64,000 bases of DNA from Musa acuminata AAA Group (Eukaryota > Streptophyta > Magnoliopsida > Zingiberales > Musaceae), in the NCBI RefSeq assembly GCF_036884655.1, contig NC_088345.1:29040001-29104000 (forward strand). The letters run 5' to 3'. Under the pieces are notes generated by a model. The model had not been told where the DNA came from and searched no databases. It saw nothing but the letters and a program-made list of their open reading frames with translations. This document shows positions 56,196 to 64,000 of this stretch, piece by piece (within the stretch, counting starts at the first letter, position 1; each line of letters begins with the position of its first letter). A program made the translations under genes and the position numbers.

Positions 56196-57023
56196 GAATG
56201 TACCTGAAGCTTCATCAAGCTTTTGTTTCGCCCTTTCTGCAAGGTACTCTTTTCAGTTTCTCTTCCAATGCCCATCTTTACCACAGTGGAAGCACTGGCC
56301 TTTGTCCTTTGCTGGGTCTTTCTCAGCAACCTTTGCTTTACCTTGTTTGCCCTTGCCCTTTCCCTTCTTAAGGGACCTTTCTGCTTTCCTTTTCTTTCTG
56401 GTCTCACCAGTGTAGAGAACTGGCTTCTCTTTCTTAATAGTACTCTCTGCCTCCCTCAACATATTGAGGAGCTCTGGGAGAGTCACCTCAAGCTTGTTCA
56501 TATTAAAATTCATTATGAACTGTGAAAAGGAATCTGGTAGGGACTGAAGCACAATGTCCACACACAAGTTATCCTCTAGGACCATTCCTAGACCTGTGAG
56601 TTTCTCTATCCACTCAATCATCTTTAGGACATGGTTCTGAACCGGTGTCCCTTCAGTCATCCTAGCGCGGAAAAGGCTCTTGGATATCTCATATTGTTGA
56701 GTCCTTCCCTGTTCCTCAAACAATTTGCGGACATGTAGGAGAATGGATCTGGCATCCATCTTTTCATGTTGTCTCTGTAACTCTGGAGTCATAGAGCCCA
56801 ACATATAGCACTGAGCAAGAGTGGAGTCATCAATGTACTTCACGTAGCGAGCGATCTCATCCTCGCTTGCCCCTTCTTCGGGCGTAGGCATCACTGTATC
56901 AAGGACGTACACGATTTTCTCCGCTGTGAGAATAATTCTCAAGTTACGGAGCCAATCCATATAATTTGGACCAGTGAGGCGGTTGACATCAAGTATGCCA
57001 CGTAAGGGATTTGAAAGCGACAT
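56196..57023 (-). pseudogene. Angela-type gag (Ang-2)
   Basis: It starts [27 protein letters not shown], the usual copia Gag opening. The capsid region ([55 protein letters not shown]) is followed by a lysine-rich linker and a complete CCHC knuckle [13 protein letters not shown] (56260-56295). A TGA at about 56252 stops it one codon after that; the same frame continues into protease, so one nonsense change separates Gag from Pol. The 256-residue open part is intact and could still be made. Confidence 0.9.
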
Positions 57024-58290
57024 TTTCTGAAAATAAAGATGTAGCAGAAATGAATAACATGCATATTTTGCAAGAAATAAACTATCAAGATATGGACTTC
57101 TATCTTAATATGCTCCCACTATTTTACTAACGAGTCACGCGACACCCTCAGCACGTGAAACGGAAGTCTCCGGTAGACTTCTAGTGGGGATCAGGATCCA
57201 ATCAGCGTCTTAGTGTAACCTCGAGGGACTCGACCAATCACACTAAGCCTAAAAGGTAGGCAACTCTTGCCGATCACAACTCCTTGCTATTCCCGTCCTG
57301 TTCGGCCTCCGAATCACCATGGTCTCGAGGGACTCGACCAACCATGATGCTCGGTTAAGTCAACACCTTCGTTACAAGATGAGTCTGATTTGATGATATA
57401 CCCTCGAGGGACTCGACCAAGTATACCATGCCCTCAGGTCACCGGTGACATCTCTATGTCGTAAGCAAGATAGCGAATCGCGATATAGGTGAGTCTCGAG
57501 GGACTCGACCAACTCAACCTACACCGGGAATCGGTTCCTACTCATAACGATGGAAGCGTGGGTCAATCTAATTGCCTCACGTTTACCGACTTAATATTAT
57601 CGAGAGATGTTTCTATAATTTGGTCTCCTAATATGACATGTCACACATATACATATTTAATATATATATACATCGCATGCAAATATATATACATATCTAG
57701 TATGTGTATAAGCAATCACATCAGATGATCATGGACCACAACCAAATATGATTAAGCCCGAGCCAGTAGGCCTAATCACTCACATCAAGATCTATGTGTG
57801 CAACGGTGCATCTCCAAGCCATGTGATCGTCCATCTCGTCCTCGTCGATTCCGTCGACATCTTGATGCATCTCCATGCATCACGATCGTCCGTCTCGTGG
57901 GTCCCGCTATCGCATCCACGCTCCCGCTGCGCCTCCTCATGTGATTACAACTTAATCATAGGCACGCAGGCCCGACAATAAACGAGAAATATAATGGAGG
58001 TTCGCAGACCTCAATAATAATAATCACAAGTACACACATCACACGGTCCATGATCATCCGTCCACACATCATACATCACATGTATAAATAATCATCATTA
58101 TGTAGGACTACTAGATAATAATAAAAATAATAATCAACTAAACCTTTTAATTAATTAATATTTTTCTGAAATCAGGAACACGTAGGGAATTTCTCAATTC
58201 CTAAGGGTATTTTCGTAATTTGGACAAAAGACAGAAACTGAAATTTCTCAAATTTCGAGGGGTAAAACTGTCATTTTTTCAGAAAACCCT
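57024..58290 (-). other. leader region of Ang-2
   Basis: About 1.27 kb of noncoding DNA lie upstream of gag. It contains four copies of CTCGAGGGACTCGACCAA (plus-strand view), an AT-microsatellite patch (57650-57700) and a TAATAAT-rich zone (58010-58160). No primer-binding site complement is seen near the LTR. Confidence 0.7.
57220..57512 (-). repeat. four copies of an 18-base leader motif
   Basis: CTCGAGGGACTCGACCAA is found exactly at 57220-57237, 57324-57341, 57403-57420 and 57495-57512. The sequences between the copies (62 to 86 bases) do not match each other. Confidence 0.9.
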
Positions 58291-58299
58291 AATGCCCTA

Positions 58300-58500
58300 C
58301 TATCCTTTGCTGCTGCCGCCGCCGCCGCCACCCTGCTGGTGGCGGCCTGTGCGGCGGGGCGAGGGCACTGCCCTCGCCTGCAGGCGGCAAGCCCGCTGGC
58401 GGCGCTGCCGCTGCAGGTGGGCTCCCCCGCGGGCGCCGCTGCCTCCGCAGGCGGTGCTGTCCCGCCGGGCGGCCGCCCATGTGGGGGGCTCCCACTAGGC
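58300..58500 (-). other. GC-rich segment between leader and 5' LTR of Ang-2
   Basis: About 200 bases of very GC-rich DNA (GCCGCCGCC runs, GGCGGC, CCCGCCGGGCGGCCGCCC) lie in AT-rich surroundings. The segment replaces the U5 end of the LTR: homology to the 3' LTR starts only at about 58503. A 68-residue minus-strand ORF rich in Pro, Ala and Arg is probably compositional. Confidence 0.6.
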
Positions 58501-59645
58501 TGCCTCTAGCCTATGAGGCTGTGAATCCCTCCTATTTATAGAGATCCCCTGTCAAACCCTAATGGGTCCTTCCCCAGTGGGTATTGGATCTGCATCCAAT
58601 AAGACAAGGGCTCCGTCGGATATCTCATATCCGAACCTCTACTCATCGCAATGCCTACCATATGTGTGTGACCCTCTAGGCCCAATATCGAGCTGGCCGT
58701 GAGTCATACCTGTCAGAACTCCTTCTAACTCAGTGAATTATTATCTCTGTAATAATTCACTCGACTCATCGACTACGGACGTACTAGGCCACTACGCCGT
58801 AGTCCCCAGACGATACAGGGGAATCCAATCTATTGGACTTATCTGTCCTCAGTTACCATGTACCTATAGTCCCTCATCCATCTAATATCCCAGAGACCGT
58901 ATATCGAGCATGGTGCTGTCAGACCCATACGGTTTCTCCCAGAGAACTCTTTCTCTCTCAACCCGAATGACCCTGGCCAGGGATTTGTCTGAGCAAGAAC
59001 ACATGAGATATTCCTCTCATGACGCCGAGAGTGGATGATCCTCTGTCGACACTCAATAGCCTTCGTAAGGTCGACTACCACTCCCAATGACCAGCTGTAC
59101 TAGATCTGGGACAGCCAAACCTATAAGTCTTGTATCAAAGAGTGGAGCACTCATACAGGACATCTTTGGTGTCTCAAGTCTAAGGACCAGATACACCACT
59201 AGGACTACGGTATCGCTCTTTGACAATAAGGCATCATCAACCATCGAGCATTCCGTAAGCGGATCAATCAGTGAACTCATTCTCCAATGAGCACCTGTAC
59301 TGTATCCCTAGTGTCCCTACACGAGCAGCTATGAGACCAGCTGCATCCATCATATGGATGGGTATACAGCACACCAGTCTATCCGGTTATCACGATGTCC
59401 CTCTCGAGTAACCTATGACCGGGATTATTTAGGATATGTGTTTAAAGGTGAATCGATCTCATTATCGTGATCTCATCACGATCCGATTCCCATTACACAA
59501 ATCCAAGGACATCACAATATATATATGCATTTATGCAATAGTTATAAAGTGATATACGCCAAAATATAATAAGCAAAAAGATTCTGTATCAAGTCACACG
59601 TGCCATCACTCACGTGATTGGCTTGCTGGGCACCTATGACTAGCA
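58501..59645 (-). repeat. 5' LTR of Ang-2, U3 and promoter part
   Basis: It matches 51959-53128 closely, including the TATA box (58533-58540) and end GACTAGCA. A short deletion near 58937 and the loss of about 320 bases of R/U5 distinguish it from the 3' LTR. Confidence 0.9.
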
Positions 59646-59650
59646 GCTCC

Positions 59651-60554
59651 CACCTTCCACTAGCAAATTTTTTGAAGGGGAAGGGTAAATACTCCTCTTA
59701 CAACTTTTTACAAGCGGTTCACTCTCTTACAGATTTTCAACAAGAAAGAAGGAGGTGAACACTAACAAATTGAAAACAAGACTAGCAAAGACTTTTCTAA
59801 GACCTTTCTCTCAATCAATTGCTTCTCAAAAAGTTGTAATCTCAGTTGAGATTTGAGGGGTATTTATAGGCCTCAAGAGGATTCAAATTTGGGCTCCAAA
59901 ATTTGAATTCTCTTTGGGTTCCCGATGCTGGCGGTGCCACCGCCTGTCAGTGTCAGACACTGATAGTGGGTTGGCGGTGCCACCGCCCAGCCAAGCGGTG
60001 CCACCGCCCAGCTCTCGGGTGCCACTGCCAGACCCTTCGGTTCACTGGTTGGGCTTCAAATTTAGCCCAAACCAAGTCTAATTTTGGGCCCAATTGGCCC
60101 CTAACCAAGATATAGGATTATCTCTTAATCCTAATCCTAATTACAAGTGAACTACATAACAAAAAAAACATCCTAAGCAAGTTTTCAACCGCGAACGTCG
60201 AGTCTTGTTCCGACAAGCTTTCCGACGAACTTCTTCCGACGAACTCCCAGCAAGCTCCCGAACTTGTGATGACTTTAACAAGTAGCATAGCCTTCTCGGT
60301 GATCTCCGTGAACCTCCGACAATCTCTTCGGCGAACTTCTGAAAATTCCGACAGGTTCCCGATTTCTTCTCGGTTGGTTCCGGCAACATCTCCGATGATT
60401 CTTCGGACTCTTAAACGTCCATCGAACTTGACTCCGGTATTCTTGCTTTGTGTTTTCTGGTTATCGTAGTTAATCCTGCACACTTAACTCAATAATATGG
60501 ATTAGATCAATTAACCCATCAATTGATTTTATCATCAAAATCTGAGATTCAACA
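59651..60554 (-). repeat. 3' LTR of Sir-9, U3 part
   Basis: Resumes after the second GCTCC (59646-59650) with CACCTTCCACTAGC, as in the Sir-5 LTR at 46578. It holds the TATA box (59861-59868), palindromes (59925-60040) and TTCCGACGA sub-repeats (60200-60400), and ends GATTCAACA at 60554. Confidence 0.88.
59861..59868 (-). promoter_or_regulatory. TATA box of Sir-9 3' LTR
   Basis: The plus strand reads GGGGTATTTATAGGCCTC, the family block. Confidence 0.7.
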
Positions 60555-60568
60555 ATCTCCCCCTTTTT
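60555..60568 (-). other. polypurine tract of Sir-9
   Basis: The plus strand ATCTCCCCCTTTTT follows the LTR end. Further boxes lie at about 60605 and 60972. Confidence 0.85.
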
Positions 60569-61491
60569 TATGATGACAATCAATTGATGACGGAGTTAAA
60601 CATAACTCCCCCTATCTACATGCCATATTATGAGAAGATAAAAACACTTGAATTCTATCCCATTGAATTCAAGCATAAACCGATAAGGGCTAACCGTAGA
60701 ATTTATCGTTATTCTCATTAAGCATAAGTAAATGCGAAACTTCGATGAAAATCATTTTCAAGTCGAATGATAAGAGACAATTTTTACTATGACAGGAGAT
60801 AAAGATTTTCAACATGAATTTCATGATATACATGTTAGACATGCTTTCAATATGATCAATCAATCTTGCGATATTATCAAATATTTTACAAGGCATATAA
60901 GACATTCATATCACACAAGCTTTTGCAATTCATATAAGTCATGCTATTAAAATGGTACAAGTCATCACTTTTCTCCCCCTTTGTCATCAACAAAAAGGGA
61001 ATGAGACTTGAAGCACATAATTTGTGATTATAACATCAGGAATTCAGCATTGATCATACAAAAATTTTATCATTCAAAATTAAGTATGCTAAAATATTTA
61101 TGCAAAGTTCATCTTAAAGGAAAATTCAGCATTCATCCATTTTATCAAATCTCTTCTTTCTATAAATAACAAAAATTGTAGATGTACAAGAGATAGTGAT
61201 AAAAAAATTTCAAGTAGTAACACCAATAAGTCAAGATCATAATTCGAATACAAATCCATTCAAATTCAATTCGTCAACTTGAAACTCATAATCAAACCAT
61301 CAAAATCAATTTCGAGATTCACAAAATATCATAAAATCATTAATCTTGATCAGATGGGAGCGGTGTTTGACTCAAGATAGGATAAGATAATTTAACATGT
61401 CATTTAGAATCGAAAGAGAAGGATCAGATTCACCGAGGAACGGAGAGAGGATGAAAAACTGTATGAAAAATCCATTCAAACAAGTTTATTC
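60569..61491 (-). other. 3' noncoding region of Sir-9
   Basis: AT-rich 0.92 kb between pol and 3' LTR, without coding potential. Boxes ACTCCCCCTATCT (60605) and CTCCCCCTTTGTCATCAAC (60972) match those in Sir-2. The phrase ACTTGAAACTCATAATCAA with AATCAATTTCGAGATTCAC (61278-61325) is shared almost exactly with Sir-5 (43850-43897). Confidence 0.75.
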
Positions 61492-64000
61492 TTAGGGACA
61501 ATTTAACATACCTAATTCCCTTCTAATGAATTCAAATTGGTCTTCATTCAAAGCTTTTGTAAATATATCTGCTAATTGATGCTTTGTGTCAATGAATTCT
61601 AGAACAACATTATTGTTAAGGACATGATCGCTTATGAAATGATGCCTAACGTCGATGTGCTTAGTTCTAGAGTGCTGAATTGGATTTTTGGTGAGACATA
61701 TGGCACTAGTATTATCACATTTTATGGGAACATTTTTGAAGTGAATTCCATAGTCTTCTAATATATTTTTCATCCAAACAACTTGTACACAGCATGCACT
61801 TGCAGCAATGTATTCAGCTTCCGCCGTAGATAGTGCAACTGAATTTTATTTCTTGGAAGTCCAAGAAACAAGTGCATGTCTTAAAAATTGGCATGTTTCG
61901 GATGTACTTTTTCTATCTATCCTGCATCCGCCAAAATCGGCATCTACATAAGCTATTAAATCGAATTTTTCAGATTTTGGATACCACAATCCTAGATTTG
62001 GAGTTCCTTTAAGATACCTAAATATTCTTTTAATACTTTTAAGATGAGATAATTTAGGATTTGATTGAAACCTAGCGCAAAATCCTACACTAAACATAAT
62101 ATCCGGTCTAGTCGCGGTGAGGTAGAGTAGACTACCTATCATTCCCCTATATATTTTTTGATCAAAATTTTCACTATTTTCATCCATATCTAACTTAGTT
62201 GCAGTACTCATAGGGGTGTTTATTGCTTTTGAATTATCCATGTTAAATCGTTTTAACAATTCTAATGTATATTTAGATTGGTTAAGAAATATACCATCAC
62301 TAAGTTGTTTGATTTGTAATCCTAAAAAGAAAGTTAATGCACCAATTAAACTCATTTCAAATTCATGACTCATACATTTGGCAAATGATTCACATAGTGA
62401 TTCATCCGAAGAACCAAAAATAATATCGTCAACATAAATTTGCATAATAAGAAAATTATTTTCAAAATGTTTAATGAACAATATAGTATCAACCTTGCCT
62501 TTGGTAAAATTATTTAAAATAAGAAAGGAACTAAGTCTTTCATACCAAGCTCAAGGAGCTTATTTCAAGCTATAGAGAGCCTTAGTCAATTTGAATACAT
62601 GATTAGGAAGAAGAGAATTTTCAAATCCGGGAGGTTGTTCGACATATATTTCTTTAGAAATAAAACCATTCAAGAAAGTACTTTTGACATCCATTTGAAA
62701 TAGTTTAAAATTATTACTACTAGCATAGGCAAGGAGCATCCTTATGGCTTCTAATCGAGCCACGGGAGCGAAGGTTTCTTCGTAATCGATACCTTCTTCT
62801 TGGTTGAAACCTTTGGCCACTAATCTAGCCTTGTTTCTAACCACGATACCATTTTCGTCTTGCTTGTTTCTAAAGACCCATTTAGTACCAATGACTAAAT
62901 AGTCACTAGGTCTAGGAACAAGTTTCCATACCTTATTCCTCTCAAATTGATTCAATTCCTCTTGCATTGCAATAACCCAAAAATCATCTTTTATGGCCTC
63001 GTCAATGCATTTAGGTTCGATTTGAGAAAGGAAGGCGGTGTTAGCACAAAAAATCTTGAAAGAGGAACGAGTTTGAACCCCTTTTGATGTATCTCCTATA
63101 ATTAGCTCCTTTGGATGAGCATCTATATACTTCCATTCCTTGGGTAAAGAAATTTAAGAAGAAGGTGCATCCAAGTTGCTATTTTGAGGAGGGGGTTCAT
63201 TTAAATTCAAATTATCAAAACCAAGATCATCATCAAAATTATTTTTCTTTAAATTAAATTTTTCATTAAAAACTACATTAATAGACACTTCTATTACTAA
63301 GGTTCTTTTGTTAAAAACCCGAAAAGCCTTAGAAATGGAAGAGTAACCAAGAAAGATGCCTTCATCGGATTTAGCATTAAATTTTCCTAAGGCATCCCTT
63401 TCATTCAAAATAAAGCATTTACAACCGAAAACTTTAAAATAGGAAATATTTGGTTTTTTGTTATTCCATAATTCATAGGGAGTTTTTGATAGGGATGGTC
63501 TTATTAGGACCCTATTCATGATGTAGCAAGCCGTATTTACGGCTTCGGCCCAAAAATACTTGGGTAGACTATGTTCATTTAACATCGTTTTTGCCATTTC
63601 TTGTAAGTTTCTATTTTTTCTTTCAACTACTCCATTTTGTTGGGGATTCCTCGGAGTGGAGAAGTTGTGATTATATCCATTAACTTTACAAAAATTTTGA
63701 AAGTCACGGTTTTGAAATTCGCCACCGTGATCACTCTGAATTGATGAAATCATGAAACCTTTTTCGTTTTGAGTGAGTTTACAAAATTTAGAGAAACACT
63801 TGAAGCAATCACTTTTGTTAGCTAAGAAATAGGTCCAAGTGTATCTAGTATAGTCATCCACAATTACAAATGCATATTTGCTTCCTCCTAGACTTGTTGT
63901 GTCAATTGGTCCAAATAAGTCCAAATGAATCAATTGTAATGGTCTAGTGGTGCTAATTTGAGTTTTTGGTTTGAAACTAGTTTTTATTTGTTTACCTAGT
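61492..64000 (-). pseudogene. Sirevirus pol: integrase, RT, RNase H (Sir-9, runs off window)
   Basis: At the right edge the integrase core is intact (63933-63154): IHLDLFGPI, SDHGGEFQNRDFQNF and NGVVERKNR carry the D, D and E. RT follows with [56 protein letters not shown] (active site intact) and [11 protein letters not shown]. RNase H ends RHHFISDHV, KHQLADIFTKAL and RRELGMLNCP with a proper stop. In-frame stops near 63152, 62558, 62550 and 61847 break it, but there is little frameshifting, so it is the best-kept Sirevirus Pol here. Protease and gag lie outside the window. Confidence 0.92.

Larger units (their letters stand above)
51636..59645 (-). mobile_element. Ang-2, Angela/BARE-type Ty1/copia element
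   Basis: The 8 kb copy is flanked by a perfect GCTCC duplication (51631-51635 and 59646-59650). Minus-strand order: 5' LTR (59645 to about 58500), GC-rich segment, leader, gag (57023), protease, integrase, RT, RNase H (to about 53150), polypurine tract, 3' LTR (53128-51636). It is the fullest element in the window but carries about seven lesions in the polyprotein. The U5 and primer-binding site at its 5' end are replaced by other sequence. It interrupts the Sir-9 3' LTR. Confidence 0.92.

Noticed and set aside
58220..58498. 92-codon and 68-codon ORFs in the GC-rich segment
   Set aside because: Both strands are open because of GCC repeats; no recognisable domain. The segment is kept as a finding for its position, not as a gene.
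1..64000. A host gene hidden between the elements
   Set aside because: Every stretch without homology is short and AT rich or repetitive. Only 30628-31050, 34332-35643 and 58290-58500 stay unassigned, and none shows exon structure that I can support.

Overview
The window is plant nuclear DNA made almost entirely of nested, decayed LTR retrotransposons. I found no host gene, tRNA, rRNA or CRISPR array. The elements are Ty1/copia of the Sirevirus (SIRE/Maximus) and Angela/BARE lineages and Ty3/gypsy chromoviruses. The style suggests a large monocot genome. Musaceae (banana/ensete) is my guess from the look of the proteins and is not proven here.

Labels used below: Sir = Sirevirus-like, Ang = Angela-like, Chr and Tek = gypsy chromoviruses. 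Left half (1-33374): the oldest layer is Ang-1 (+; its gag resumes at 27797 and pol runs to about 33132). Sir-1 (+; gag 8-959, 3' LTR 3388-4041 plus 27152-27796) lies inside the Ang-1 gag. Sir-2 (-; 4042-27146, target duplication ACAAG) lies inside the Sir-1 3' LTR. Chr-1 (+; 6415-11722) lies in the 3' noncoding part of Sir-2. Tek-1 (+; 16835-26559, duplication GGTTG, about 4 kb LTRs) lies in the Sir-2 5' LTR. A solo Angela LTR (31106-32752) interrupts Ang-1 pol.

Right half (33375-64000): a Sirevirus LTR fragment (Sir-3) abuts an orphan ORF. Next come Sir-4 (-; gag 35684-37267, 5' LTR to 41456) carrying a solo LTR (37887-40329, duplication ACCGA), and Sir-5 (-; 41457-47953, gag-only). Sir-6 (+) is a gag-only remnant, Sir-7 (+) an LTR-pol fusion fragment, and Sir-8 (+) an LTR at 50709-51311. 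Sir-9 (-; 3' LTR 51312-51635 plus 59651-60554, pol 61492 to the window end) is split by the full Angela copy Ang-2 (-; 51636-59645, duplication GCTCC).

No copy is intact; stops, frameshifts and domain deletions are everywhere. The most interesting signal is a recurring Sirevirus derivative (Sir-1, Sir-5, Sir-6). It keeps gag but lacks the zinc knuckle and all of pol. All three copies share a remodelled Gag C terminus with the stop at an equivalent point, followed by an AT-rich region; in Sir-1 and Sir-5, where it is complete, this is 2.4-2.9 kb. This looks like an amplified non-autonomous lineage that would need Pol from relatives such as Sir-2 or Sir-9.
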